Shown: positions 25,791-34,766, numbered from the stretch's first letter. The stretch: 54,879 nt of DNA from Wenzhouxiangellaceae bacterium (GCA_028289455.1 JANQPN010000082.1:1-54879); one strand, 5' to 3'. The notes: generated from the sequence alone by a model not told the origin. Numbers and translations are program-made.

Positions 25791-26057
25791 TTACATTCTG
25801 CCGCGTTCGTTGATCTCTTTCAGGTTTTCATAAACCTTGAACATTACGATGACCAGCTCACACCAGATGCGCGCAGCCAGCGGACCAAGCACGATATACA
25901 GCAGGCCCATAAACGTAAACGGCCCACCCTGAAACAGCATCATGATTCCCATGATGACCACGGCAACTACCATTAGATAGTAAAGAATCTTGATGATCGT
26001 CGGTGTGATCATGCTGTCGAAGTTAAGCAGCTTATTAAAGAAATTTTCGTCTGACAT
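25791..26057 (-). CDS. DUF4282 membrane protein
   Basis: This 88-residue protein has two membrane segments (about 20-43 and 47-70) after a short soluble start, SDENFFNKLLNFDSMITPTIIKILYY. The pattern with FDSMITP and a final FKVYENLKEINER matches DUF4282, small membrane proteins of unknown function. It is followed by a clear terminator. The 134-base gap upstream contains the ExbD terminator-like hairpin, so it probably has its own promoter. Confidence 0.85.
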   Translation of the reverse strand: MSDENFFNKLLNFDSMITPTIIKILYYLMVVAVVIMGIMMLFQGGPFTFMGLLYIVLGPLAARIWCELVIVMFKVYENLKEINERGRM

Positions 26058-26166
26058 TGGAATATCCCCGATGGTTAACGCCCTGTTCCGGGCTTGTGGT
26101 TAACGGCATTGCTGCCAGGAACCACCGGCGCCAGCGGCTCCGGTAGCAAAATTATTATTCTTATTA

Positions 26167-26191
26167 CAGATTCTGCCAGGTGCAGAATCTG
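26167..26191 (-). terminator. Stem-loop immediately after the first ExbD stop
   Basis: Ten-base arms CAGATTCTGC and GCAGAATCTG flank the loop CAGGT. The stem begins directly after the ExbD stop codon on the minus strand and is followed by AT-rich bases (TAATAAGAATAATAATTTT), so it resembles an intrinsic terminator with an imperfect T run. Confidence 0.6.
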
Positions 26192-26599
26192 CTAGCCTTG
26201 GGTGGTGGCCACACTCACGGCTGTAATTCCGACAATATTGGCCGCATCCAATACTGTTACCAGTGCCTCAGTATCCGAGTCAGGATGGGCAGCGATAATC
26301 AGCGGCGCAGCCGGGCGGATCGCATTTTCACGCTCCAGGTTGGCGCGCATTGCCGCCAGATCAACTTCGCGGTCATTAATGGTGATTACACTGGTGTGAT
26401 TGATCTTGACCACAATCGGCAAATTATCCGGATCAGGCGGCGGCGGTTCAGACGTCTTGGTCGGCCGGGAAATATCCAGCCCGCGTTCTTTTACAAATGA
26501 AGTGGTCACAATGAAGAAAATCAACATAATGAACACAATGTCGAGCATCGGCGTGATGTTAATCTCGGCTTCGTCTTCCGCGTGACGGCGTCTTTTCAT
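26192..26599 (-). CDS. exbD: ExbD/TolR-family biopolymer transport protein (copy 1)
   Basis: This 135-residue protein has a short cytoplasmic start, one membrane helix at about residues 18-37 (ITPMLDIVFIMLIFFIVTTS) with the essential aspartate in PMLDIVF, and a periplasmic domain. It would partner an ExbB-like protein to couple proton flow to TonB-dependent uptake. No exbB or tonB lies in the window. AGGAA stands 7 bases before the ATG. It closely resembles the second copy at 27716-28114 through the helix and GLDISRP, but the periplasmic parts diverge. Confidence 0.92.
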   Translation of the reverse strand: MKRRRHAEDEAEINITPMLDIVFIMLIFFIVTTSFVKERGLDISRPTKTSEPPPPDPDNLPIVVKINHTSVITINDREVDLAAMRANLERENAIRPAAPLIIAAHPDSDTEALVTVLDAANIVGITAVSVATTQG

Positions 26600-26752
26600 A
26601 AATTATTCCTGTTCTCTGGCTGAGCAATCAGCTCCCGCATACCCATAGATTACTCGACTGGGATCAATTTCGCCAGATCAGTTTAGCCCGTTTGGTTGAT
26701 AAACCGGCGTTTTAGCCGTTAATCCAAAAGGCTGACAGACTGCCGGATGCAG

Positions 26753-27457
26753 TTATTGTACGCCATTGCCGCCGTTTGCAGGCAGTAAAACCACGGTGCT
26801 GACCAGTCCATCGGCCACCCCGAAACAGCAGTTGATCGTACGCTGCTCAGGTGCACCGCCAGGACTACCCGTATCAACTGTAAAAACCAGTTCACCCGGG
26901 CTGCCGGCATCAATAAGCTCGACATCATGAAACTCCAGAAACTGCCGCGTTACCGGATACAGTGCCTTGTAAATGCTTTCCTTGGCGGAAAACAGCAGGC
27001 TGACCTGTGTCGCCAGGTCGGGTACCTGCACTGCCAGCCTGGCCAGTTCAGCAGGTGTTGCTATGCTGTCGGCCAACCGCGACGCCTGCTGCTCCGGCAT
27101 CACTGTTTCAGCATCAATGCCCAGCCCGTGATAGTCACTGCGGCTGGCAATCATGGCGGCCGCATAGTTGGCGCAATGGGTAATTGAGCCTACCAGCCCA
27201 TCCGGCCAGACCGGCTGGCGATCTTTAGCCATCGGTATCTGACCGTCAAAATCGACCTTCAGCTGACGAATGGCCTGACGCGCGGACAACCGACCGTAAA
27301 AGAACTCCTGGCGCCGCTTGGGCACGGAACGCTGAATAGTTTCAGGTACGGATAATCCTGCCTGGCGGAAACTGATATCCGAAAAATTTTCTGTATGCCA
27401 GGATCGTTCGCTGAAACTGCAGCCATGTGGCACCGGCTGCCCGATGAACCGGCTCAT
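26753..27457 (-). CDS. 4'-phosphopantetheinyl transferase (EntD-like)
   Basis: A 234-residue enzyme that would transfer phosphopantetheine from CoA to a serine of a carrier protein. The signature motifs are HGLGIDAETV (about 124-133, the Mg-binding aspartate and glutamate) and SAKESIYKALYP (about 178-189). The N-terminal GSITHCANYAAAMIA matches the EntD-type P-x-G-x-x-x-S-x-T-H region. The carrier target is unknown; no nonribosomal-peptide or polyketide genes are visible here. It lies alone between the two ExbD genes, with 153- and 258-base gaps, and has GGGGAA before its ATG. Confidence 0.9.
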   Translation of the reverse strand: MSRFIGQPVPHGCSFSERSWHTENFSDISFRQAGLSVPETIQRSVPKRRQEFFYGRLSARQAIRQLKVDFDGQIPMAKDRQPVWPDGLVGSITHCANYAAAMIASRSDYHGLGIDAETVMPEQQASRLADSIATPAELARLAVQVPDLATQVSLLFSAKESIYKALYPVTRQFLEFHDVELIDAGSPGELVFTVDTGSPGGAPEQRTINCCFGVADGLVSTVVLLPANGGNGVQ

Positions 27458-27715
27458 GACCCGATTCCCCGCAAACAGGCACGACAGAACAGGGTTCTGC
27501 TTTGCTTAACAGTCAGTGATAGTTTGGATAGTGTGGCCTCATGCCTCATCATGCACTTCCTTATGCGCGTTAATTGCCTTGTTCGGCTTGTTGCTTGGCT
27601 TACCTGCCAACCCCTGAATATCTGTAGATTTTACTCAACTTCGGCCGGTTTCGCCAGATTTGTCTGTTATATACGTCTGCACCAACAGACCAGCAACATA
27701 CCGTAATGATTCAAC
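27458..27715. other. Gap of 258 bases between two ExbD-flanking genes
   Basis: No gene of normal quality covers this stretch. A plus-strand frame across it (27395-27706) has a cysteine- and leucine-rich product, no ribosome site and runs opposite both neighbours. I see no hairpin with a T run and no clear promoter, although the PPTase gene and possibly another transcript must start here. Confidence 0.4.
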
Positions 27716-28114
27716 TTATTGCTGCGCAGCGACACTGATTGTCTCAATCCCAGCTACTTTGGCGGCATCTACAACGGCCACCAGCTGATCTGTCAGAGCA
27801 TCCACATGTGCTGCAACTATAAGCACCGCCTCGGGCCGGACAGCGTTTTCGCGCATCAGATTGGCTACCAGCGCCGCTCTTTCAATCTGACGGTCACCCA
27901 GCCACAGACTGTTGTCATTGTGGATTCTGACCACGATTGGAAGATCGGCCTCTGTTTTCACTTCCGGCGTGTTCGCCGGACGGGAGATATCCAGACCACG
28001 CTCACGCACAAACGAGGTCGTCACTATAAAGAAGATTAGCATGATAAAAACAATATCCAGCATAGGCGTGATATTGATTTCAGTGTCGGATTCAGAGCGG
28101 TGATGAGTTGCCAT
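27716..28114 (-). CDS. exbD: ExbD/TolR-family biopolymer transport protein (copy 2)
   Basis: This 132-residue homologue of the 26.2-26.6 kb gene has the same helix (INITPMLDIVFIMLIFFIVTTS) and the GLDISRP motif directly after it, then a different periplasmic domain (VVRIHNDNSLWLGDRQIERAALVANL). AGGA gives 6-base spacing to ATG 28114, better than to ATG 28120. It lies 45 bases downstream of glmS's neighbourhood in the same direction, but the glmS gene is upstream, so transcription may continue from glmS. No ExbB partner is in the window. Confidence 0.92.
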   Translation of the reverse strand: MATHHRSESDTEINITPMLDIVFIMLIFFIVTTSFVRERGLDISRPANTPEVKTEADLPIVVRIHNDNSLWLGDRQIERAALVANLMRENAVRPEAVLIVAAHVDALTDQLVAVVDAAKVAGIETISVAAQQ

Positions 28115-28159
28115 AACCATTCCTCGGTTTATCCGATCAGGTCCCGCTCTAAGTAAAGC

Positions 28160-29983
28160 TTACTCCACTGTTACCGATTTCGCCAAATTGCGTGGTTGAT
28201 CGACATCGGTGCCTTTTAATACCGCCACGTGATATGCCAGCAGTTGTAACGGAATGCTCAATACTATCGGCGCCAGTCCGTTACCACCGGTTTCAACCTC
28301 CACAACCGTTGCCTGCCCGGCCAGGCTTTGGCTGATATGATGATCTGCCATTACCAGCAAATCGCCACCGCGTGCCCGCACCTCTTCAAGGTTGGACTGC
28401 AGTTTGCCCAACAGCTGGTCATTGGGAGCAACCGCTATCACCGGCATATCAGCATCCACCAATGCCAAAGGGCCATGCTTCAGCTCACCGGCTGGATAGG
28501 CTTCCGCATGAATGTAGGAAATTTCCTTAAGCTTCAGAGCACCCTCCATCGCTACCGGATAATGCGTACCCCGCCCTAAAAATAACGCATGGTGTTTTTC
28601 AGTAAACTTTTCCGCCAGGTCAGTAATCTGGCTGTCCAGCATCAAAGCCTGCTGAATCAGCTGCGGAAGCTCATGCAGCTGCCTGGTTAATTCGGTACGC
28701 AATTCAGTACTGCCGTTACGCGCTTCCAGCAGGGCCAGTAAAATCAACTGCAAACCGGTCAATTGGGTAGTGAACGCCTTGGTGGAAGCCACACCGATTT
28801 CCGGCCCGGCACGTGTCATCAGTGAAAAATCAGCAGCCCGCACCAATGAACTTTCCGGCACGTTGCACACTGCAATACTGGCCAGATAGCCGGCCTGCTG
28901 GGCCTGTTTCAATGCTGCCAGTGTGTCTGCCGTTTCTCCGGACTGGGAAATCGCAATAAACAATGTGCCGGGTGGGACCACCGGTTGCCTGTAGCGGTAC
29001 TCGCTGGCTACTTCGGCAGCACATGGAATGCCGGCCTGCTGCTCAATCTGATAGCGGGCTATAAGGCCTGCATGATAACTGGTGCCGCAGGCGATGATGT
29101 GTACCTGCTGCACTTTTGCCAGCAGCTCTCCAGTCTCAAGCCCCAATAATCCCGGCACCAGGCCGGTACTGCTTAAACGCCCTTCCAGCGTACGCGCAAC
29201 TGCTTCAGGCTGTTCGAAAATTTCCTTTTGCATGAAATGCCGGTATTTACCGCGGTCAGTACTGGCCAAACTCAGCGAAGAAGTCTTCGGAGCTCGCTCT
29301 ACCGGTTGCCCGGCAACATCAAACACCTGCCAGCTGCCGGCAGTCAGACAGGCACTCTCGCCTTCTTCAAGATAGACAAACCGGTTGGTAACCGGCAACA
29401 GTGCATAGCTGTCCGAGGCCAAAAAGTTTTCATCAAAACCAATACCCAGTACCAGTGGACTGCCGCGGCGTGCACCAACAACCACGTCCGGCTCCCGCGA
29501 TGAGACCAATGCCAGTGAATAGGCGCCGTGCAGCTCGGGCAAGGTTTGCTGCAACGCTTCCAGCAAGCCCATCCCTTGATCCATACGCTGGGCGATCAGC
29601 CAGGCGACAACCTCGGTATCGGTTTGCGAGGCGAATTCACATCCTTGTGTCTGCTCGCGCAGTTCCGCATAGTTTTCGATGATCCCGTTATGCACAATGG
29701 CCAGATGATCAGCAACGACATGTGGATGAGCGTTCACTGTAGTAGGCGGCCCATGCGTCGCCCAGCGGGTATGCGCAATTCCACAACCGCCGTGCAACGG
29801 CTGCTGCCGGCACAAGTCGACCAGTGCCGAAACCTTACCTTCGGTACGATGCCGCAATAACTGCTGGTCGTTGATCAGTGCCAGACCGGCTGAATCATAT
29901 CCTCGATATTCAAGCGCTTGCAGTCCGGACAACAGAATCTGGCTGATATCCCGCCGTGAGCTGGCTGCGACTATCCCGCACAT
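28160..29983 (-). CDS. glmS: Glutamine-fructose-6-phosphate aminotransferase
   Basis: This 607-residue enzyme makes glucosamine-6-phosphate from fructose-6-phosphate and glutamine, the first step of UDP-GlcNAc synthesis. Cys2 of MCGIVAA is the glutaminase nucleophile after methionine removal; HTRWATHG and NGIIENY are also glutaminase motifs. Two SIS domains follow (ISQSGETADT, then GRGTHYPVAMEGALKLKEISYIHAEAYPAGELKHGPLAL), and the end DQPRNLAKSVTVE is the conserved C-terminal loop. Its ATG overlaps the glmU TGA by one base (TGATG), so the two are coupled. Full length for the family. Confidence 0.97.
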   Translation of the reverse strand: MCGIVAASSRRDISQILLSGLQALEYRGYDSAGLALINDQQLLRHRTEGKVSALVDLCRQQPLHGGCGIAHTRWATHGPPTTVNAHPHVVADHLAIVHNGIIENYAELREQTQGCEFASQTDTEVVAWLIAQRMDQGMGLLEALQQTLPELHGAYSLALVSSREPDVVVGARRGSPLVLGIGFDENFLASDSYALLPVTNRFVYLEEGESACLTAGSWQVFDVAGQPVERAPKTSSLSLASTDRGKYRHFMQKEIFEQPEAVARTLEGRLSSTGLVPGLLGLETGELLAKVQQVHIIACGTSYHAGLIARYQIEQQAGIPCAAEVASEYRYRQPVVPPGTLFIAISQSGETADTLAALKQAQQAGYLASIAVCNVPESSLVRAADFSLMTRAGPEIGVASTKAFTTQLTGLQLILLALLEARNGSTELRTELTRQLHELPQLIQQALMLDSQITDLAEKFTEKHHALFLGRGTHYPVAMEGALKLKEISYIHAEAYPAGELKHGPLALVDADMPVIAVAPNDQLLGKLQSNLEEVRARGGDLLVMADHHISQSLAGQATVVEVETGGNGLAPIVLSIPLQLLAYHVAVLKGTDVDQPRNLAKSVTVE

Positions 29984-31362
29984 CAGTCGCTGCTCCGTTG
30001 CCGGCGTTTAGGCGGCTGCCAGCGATCGATAGTGACCTGTTTGCGGCGTGACAGCGTTAGCTTATCTTCAGGTGCATTCTGGGTAATAGTTGAGCCTGCG
30101 CCGATAAAGGCACCGGAGCCAATGCTCACCGGTGCCACCAGCTGGGAATCCGAACCGATAAATACATTATCACCGATGGTTGTCTGATATTTATTCACCC
30201 CATCATAATTACAGGTGATAGTCCCTGCGCCCACATTCACGTTGGCGCCCAGTACTGAATCTCCGAGATAACTTAAATGGCTGGCTTTGCTGTTGGCTCC
30301 GATCACGGCTTTCTTGGTTTCCACGAAATTGCCGATTTTGACACCGGCAGCCAAAACCGTACCTGAACGCAACCGGGCAAACGGGCCGATGCTGCAGGCA
30401 CCTTCTGTCACCACGCCCTGCAGCACCGAATTAGCCAATACCTGTGTACCCGCTGCCAGCCGGCAGTCTTCCAGCACACAGCCCGGCCCAATACTGACGC
30501 CATCAGCCAGAAAGTTCTTTCCAATCAGAACTGTATTGATATCCAGATAAACATCTTCACCTGTCTGAACTCGGCCTCGGACATCTAACCGGCCAGGATC
30601 AGCCAGGGTCACACCCGCATCCATCAGTTGATCTGATTGACGCTGCTGATAAATCCGCTCCAGGCGCGCCAGTTGACGCTTGTCGTTGGCGCCTAGCAGT
30701 TCATTTGGATCGTCCACTTCACGGGTTTTGGTCCACAACTGTTCGGCCACAGCCATTGCCAGCACATCCGTCAAATAGTTTTCCCCAGCAGCATTACTAC
30801 TGTCCAGCCTGCTAAGCCACTGTTTCAACCGGCCGGCTGGAAAGCGGTAGACGCCACTGTTGACTTCATTGATCTCCAACTGAAGTGATGTGGCATCGGC
30901 ATGTTCCACAATGGCTGTGAAATCGCCGGCCACATTGCGTACGATCCGGCCATAGCCACTGGGATCATCCAGTTTCATGGTCAGCAGCGCCAGATCACCG
31001 CCGGCTATCATCAATATTTGCAGGGTTTGGGTGGTAATCAATGGCTGGTCACCCATCAATACCAGCACATCCGCATTGTCCGGAATCAACGGCATCGCCT
31101 GAGCCACAGCATGTCCTGTTCCCAACTGCTCGGACTGTTCCACCCAGTTCACCGGAGAATCAGCAAATACTTTGCGTATCTGTTCACCACCATGCCCGTA
31201 AACCACGTGAATCTGGTCATAAGGCAACTGTTGCGCTGCTTCCAGCACATGCGTAAGCATAGGCTGCCCGCCCACCGGTTGCAGCACCTTGGGCAATTGC
31301 GAGCGCATCCGCTTACCGCGACCGGCCGCCAGGATAACGATATGTAATTCAGGCTTATTCAT
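29983..31362 (-). CDS. glmU: Bifunctional GlmU (glucosamine-1-phosphate acetyltransferase / UTP uridylyltransferase)
   Basis: This 459-residue enzyme performs the last two steps of UDP-N-acetylglucosamine synthesis. Residues about 1-230 form the pyrophosphorylase domain, with LAAGRGKRM (11-19) and Lys25. Residues about 250-450 are a left-handed beta-helix of hexapeptide repeats (IGPGC, IGNFVE, LGANVN, and so on) with the acetyltransferase site. It makes precursors for peptidoglycan and lipopolysaccharide. ATG 31362 has no Shine-Dalgarno and lies 12 bases after a TATAAT, so its message may be nearly leaderless. A TTG at 31368 could extend it by two residues. Confidence 0.96.
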   Translation of the reverse strand: MNKPELHIVILAAGRGKRMRSQLPKVLQPVGGQPMLTHVLEAAQQLPYDQIHVVYGHGGEQIRKVFADSPVNWVEQSEQLGTGHAVAQAMPLIPDNADVLVLMGDQPLITTQTLQILMIAGGDLALLTMKLDDPSGYGRIVRNVAGDFTAIVEHADATSLQLEINEVNSGVYRFPAGRLKQWLSRLDSSNAAGENYLTDVLAMAVAEQLWTKTREVDDPNELLGANDKRQLARLERIYQQRQSDQLMDAGVTLADPGRLDVRGRVQTGEDVYLDINTVLIGKNFLADGVSIGPGCVLEDCRLAAGTQVLANSVLQGVVTEGACSIGPFARLRSGTVLAAGVKIGNFVETKKAVIGANSKASHLSYLGDSVLGANVNVGAGTITCNYDGVNKYQTTIGDNVFIGSDSQLVAPVSIGSGAFIGAGSTITQNAPEDKLTLSRRKQVTIDRWQPPKRRQRSSD

Positions 31363-31374
31363 AATCAATCAGGC

Positions 31375-31380
31375 ATTATA
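31375..31380 (-). promoter_or_regulatory. Possible -10 element for glmU-glmS
   Basis: On the minus strand TATAAT lies 12 bases upstream of the glmU ATG, with no clear -35 at the usual distance. If used, transcription would start almost at the start codon. That fits the absence of a ribosome site, but it is weak evidence. Confidence 0.35.
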
Positions 31381-31590
31381 ACGGTTGCTGGTAGTCTGTC
31401 CGGCCCGGCTGCTGCTTACCCGCAAAACCTGTTTATGACCTGTCCAGCTTTAAGGCAACGCAATCCTGCCAATTCAAGTTGTTTGCTATGGTATTGTCGG
31501 CATATCGATTTTGCGATGTGATTGTGTGATTTTTTGATGAATCACGGTCATTTGCGATTCATACAGATAAAAACAAACCAAGGATTGCCG

Positions 31591-32025
31591 ATGCGACATT
31601 TATTAATGACCAGCCTGTTGATGCTGGCTGCTTCAGTCTGGGCCGAACCCGCAATATTCAGTAACGCCGATGGCGCTATCCGGGGCTATGATCCGGTCTC
31701 CTATTTCAATCAGGCGCAGCCGGTCAAAGGCCAGCCTGACATCACATACGACTATATGGGCGCAACCTGGCACTTTGCCAATACCGCCAACCGTGACCTG
31801 TTTGCCGGTGATCCGGAAAAATACGCCCCACAGTATGGTGGATACTGTGCCTTTGGTCTATCCAAAGACTATCTTGTGCCTACCGATCCACAGGCCTGGG
31901 AGATTCACCAGGGCAAGCTCTATCTGAATTATTCCGTTCCGGTATTGCAAACCTGGCGCCAGGATATTCCGGGTTACCTGAACAAATCAGAAGCCAACTG
32001 GAAAACCAAAACCCTGGAACAATAA
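31591..32025 (+). CDS. Exported YHS-domain protein
   Basis: This 144-residue protein has a Sec signal (MRHLLMTSLLMLAASVWA) and a YHS-type domain: AIRGYDPVSYF, then ITYDYMGATWHFANTANRDLFAGDPEKYAPQYGGYCAFGLSK. The AxxGYDPVxYF opening and GGYCAFG end match secreted YHS proteins, thought to bind metals or modulate redox partners. AAGGAT lies just before ATG 31591, whereas the frame extension to 31522 has none. It is divergent from glmU. A stem-loop at 32054-32086 follows it. Confidence 0.88.
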   Translation: MRHLLMTSLLMLAASVWAEPAIFSNADGAIRGYDPVSYFNQAQPVKGQPDITYDYMGATWHFANTANRDLFAGDPEKYAPQYGGYCAFGLSKDYLVPTDPQAWEIHQGKLYLNYSVPVLQTWRQDIPGYLNKSEANWKTKTLEQ

Positions 32026-32053
32026 CCGGACGAACACACTGCATATCAATCAG

Positions 32054-32086
32054 CCTGTCAGCCATCAACTCTGGTGAGCTGACAGG
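32054..32086 (+). terminator. Stem-loop after the YHS-domain gene
   Basis: Nine-base arms CCTGTCAGC and GCTGACAGG flank a 15-base loop, 29 bases after the YHS stop and 92 bases before the GMC gene. It lacks a T run, so it may be a Rho-linked or processing structure rather than a strong terminator. Confidence 0.45.
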
Positions 32087-32178
32087 CACTGATTCGAATT
32101 GAAATGAACTGCAGATACAATCTGCGGAATTGATCACGGTTTGTGTTAGAGTTCTGCCAGACTTGCAAGCTGGCAGCT

Positions 32179-33636
32179 ATGTTTACCAACCTGGCCGATG
32201 GCCGTAATAACGCCAACCGACAATGTGACCTGCTGATTCTGGGTGCCGGTCCGGCAGGCATAACCGTGGCACTGGAAGCAGCGGCCAAAGCACCCGGTTT
32301 ACGCATCATCATTGCTGAAGCCGGTGGCCTGGAACCACCGTCAGCTGACGAGCTTGCACTGTATTCCGGTGAATCCGCCGGCAGTTCCAGATATTCCCTC
32401 ACCACCACACGGCTGCGCTATTTCGGCGGAACCTCGGGCCATTGGGGCGGCTGGTGCCGGCCATTGGATGCCGTTGATTTTGCCGCGCGCCCGCAGGCAG
32501 GCTCAACCGGATGGCCTATCAATAAGCCGGAACTGGCCGGGCACTACGCAGCAGCGCATCGCTGGCTGGAAATTCCTGACGATAATTACGACCCCGACCG
32601 GCTGGAGACGGAATTACGCGACAAACTGATCGATTTTTCCTCCAGCGACTGGTTTCAGAACCGCCTGTTTCATTTCAGCCCACCCACCCGATTCGGCACC
32701 CGCTACCGGGATGCCATTGAGCAAAGCAGCAGCATAGAATGTCTGCTGAATGCAGCAGCCATCGATTATTCCTATTCAGCCAACCGGCTGAGCAGCGTAC
32801 GCGTAGGTGGATTGCATGGCCATCAGCTGGACATCCAGGCCGGCCGGGTTGTGATTGCTATGGGCGGCCTGGAATGCGCCCGGCATCTTCTGCTGATGCG
32901 TCAGAGGGGCTGGGCTGCCAGCGGCATTTCCTCGGCAAAACTGGCACATGGTTTCGCCGATCATTTCGGCCTGCGCCCTGGCATACTGCAGTTACAGGCA
33001 GACCGCATCTACCAGCGGACTGCCGGGAGTCAGGGGCCGGTGATGCCGATCATTACACCAACGCCTGAAGCATTGTCCGAACAGGCCTGGCAGAACACCT
33101 GTATGTTGCTGGATATTACCCCGGCAGCCGACAAACTGCCTTCAGGGTATACCAGCCATCAGGCGCTGGGTTTCAGTGGTGAAGATACCTGGACTTATTC
33201 GGTACAGATGATCCTGGAACCGCGCACCAATGAAAACAGCAGGGTTGAGCTCAGCGGACAAACCGACGCCCTGGGACTTCCTAAAATAAAACTGTTCTGG
33301 GAAATTGATCCACGCGACTACCAGTCAGCCCAAAACGTGTTCACCCGGTTCACCCATGAAATAGCGCGCATGGGCTTAGGCCGCGGTCAGGTGAAACCAT
33401 TGGACATCACGTTAAGACAGCGTTCCGCCAACGGCACAGCGCATCATATGGGCACCGCACGCATGGCTGAACACCCTGGTGAGGGTGTGGTGGACCGTAA
33501 TCTGAAAGTCTTCGGAACCGGCAATCTATATGTTGCCGGCTCGGCAGTATTTCCCAGCTTCGGTTATTCCAATCCAACCATGACCATTGTGGCGCTGGCA
33601 CACCGCCTGGCAGAACACCTGACTGATACTGGATAA
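32179..33636 (+). CDS. GMC-type FAD-dependent oxidoreductase
   Basis: A 485-residue flavoprotein. The Rossmann motif is ILGAGPAGITVALEAA (about 20-35). The C-terminal GMC signatures are HHMGTARM, with the His-His reaction base, and NLYVAGSAVFPSFGYSNPTMTIVALAHRLA. There is no export signal. Such enzymes oxidise alcohols, sugars or sugar acids. The next gene starts two bases downstream and encodes a Tat-signal partner, so the pair probably forms a dehydrogenase exported folded in complex. ATG 32179 is preferred; an upstream GTG at 32143 has no ribosome site. Substrate is not predictable. Confidence 0.9.
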   Translation: MFTNLADGRNNANRQCDLLILGAGPAGITVALEAAAKAPGLRIIIAEAGGLEPPSADELALYSGESAGSSRYSLTTTRLRYFGGTSGHWGGWCRPLDAVDFAARPQAGSTGWPINKPELAGHYAAAHRWLEIPDDNYDPDRLETELRDKLIDFSSSDWFQNRLFHFSPPTRFGTRYRDAIEQSSSIECLLNAAAIDYSYSANRLSSVRVGGLHGHQLDIQAGRVVIAMGGLECARHLLLMRQRGWAASGISSAKLAHGFADHFGLRPGILQLQADRIYQRTAGSQGPVMPIITPTPEALSEQAWQNTCMLLDITPAADKLPSGYTSHQALGFSGEDTWTYSVQMILEPRTNENSRVELSGQTDALGLPKIKLFWEIDPRDYQSAQNVFTRFTHEIARMGLGRGQVKPLDITLRQRSANGTAHHMGTARMAEHPGEGVVDRNLKVFGTGNLYVAGSAVFPSFGYSNPTMTIVALAHRLAEHLTDTG

Positions 33637-33638
33637 TC

Positions 33639-34742
33639 ATGAGCATTCAAAACCGCAGACAATTTATCCGCTACGGTTCCGGCGCTATCGCAGCCACTGC
33701 ATTGCTGGCAGGCGGCTGGTGGCAATGGGGTCGGCAGGTACAACCGGAAATGACACCGACCGGGCTGGGTGCCGGTGCCGATCAGGTACTGGCGTCATTG
33801 AACGGCGCAGGCGCAGTCGGCCAATGGGTCATCAATGATTATCCGCAGTACAACCTCCCGGTTGCAGAGCTGGTGAACACGCTGCGCAGCCGGTTACAGC
33901 TGCCTGCTGCAGAACCTGTTGATAAAGAACTGTTCAGCCAGCAGCTGCACAACCGGATCAAACAGGATTTCGCTCAGGTAGATTTGCTTGAGGTGCAGGG
34001 CTGGCAGTTATCCAAAACCGAAGCACTGGCAGCTGCCATTCGCTATCAAACCATCGGTGTTTCCAGCTCGGCGGTTACTCAGCAACCGGTTGAACGTCAG
34101 ATCGTGGAAATTATCAACTGGGGGCCGCGCACTACCTCGGCCGGCAGCATGCCGAACAGTTTCGGCGAAGGCTTTTCGGCATTATGGTTTGATGCTGATG
34201 ATGCGCCCCGCTGGGCGCAGATTGCCATCAACGGACACCGTCTGCGGACCAGTTACCGTGAAAACCGGGTACTGGTCGCCAGTTTTCAGGGGCAGCTTAA
34301 ACTGCAGGACCAGATTTTCAGTCAACCCGGTGAATATCAGATCACCCTGCACGATGACATGCAGAATACCTGGCAGACCATTGCCACCTTTGTGGTGACA
34401 GAAGCCGCACCCGGTCAACAACCGGTGGCTCAAGAGACACCGCAAAATCCAGCTTTCTGCAAAGTCAAAAACTGGGGGCCTAAGCGGACCACGGCCGGAG
34501 TGGCCAGACAAAAGCAGAAAAACGGCAACATGGGTATTTGGATTGATATTGACTGTGCGCCTGACGATACCCGTTTAATGGCTGGCAACCGGCAGTTCAA
34601 AACCTACGCCTCCGATGGCGTTATTACCAGCGGCATTCCACCGGAGTTATTTCAGAGCCCCACAGAAATACCACTTTCACTGGTCTCGGAAAGCACCGGT
34701 GCGCAGCTGGAAATAGGCGTACTGGTGATTGACCCGAATTAG
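33639..34742 (+). CDS. Tat-exported partner of the GMC oxidoreductase
   Basis: A 367-residue protein with a twin-arginine signal (NRRQFIRYG, then a long alanine/glycine hydrophobic stretch to about residue 30). After it comes a helical part with LLEVQGWQLSKTEALAAAIRY (about 112-132), which resembles the small subunits of membrane sugar dehydrogenases. Then come two beta repeats, each opening with an NWGP motif: INWGPRTTSAG (about 154-164) and KNWGPKRTTAG (about 278-288). It starts two bases after the GMC stop, so translation is coupled. Its role as chaperone and exporter of the flavoprotein is inferred from arrangement. The NWGP repeats may bind ligand or cell wall. Confidence 0.75.
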   Translation: MSIQNRRQFIRYGSGAIAATALLAGGWWQWGRQVQPEMTPTGLGAGADQVLASLNGAGAVGQWVINDYPQYNLPVAELVNTLRSRLQLPAAEPVDKELFSQQLHNRIKQDFAQVDLLEVQGWQLSKTEALAAAIRYQTIGVSSSAVTQQPVERQIVEIINWGPRTTSAGSMPNSFGEGFSALWFDADDAPRWAQIAINGHRLRTSYRENRVLVASFQGQLKLQDQIFSQPGEYQITLHDDMQNTWQTIATFVVTEAAPGQQPVAQETPQNPAFCKVKNWGPKRTTAGVARQKQKNGNMGIWIDIDCAPDDTRLMAGNRQFKTYASDGVITSGIPPELFQSPTEIPLSLVSESTGAQLEIGVLVIDPN

Positions 34743-34766
34743 CTGCTCAACCGGCAGGCAACCACA

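Noticed and set aside
27395..27706. Plus-strand frame in the gap between ExbD and PPTase genes
   Set aside because: No ribosome site, unusual cysteine/leucine composition, and neighbours on the opposite strand.
28160..29983. A glmS ribozyme upstream of glmS
   Set aside because: glmS starts inside the glmU stop (TGATG), leaving no leader for a ribozyme, and such ribozymes are typical of Gram-positives.
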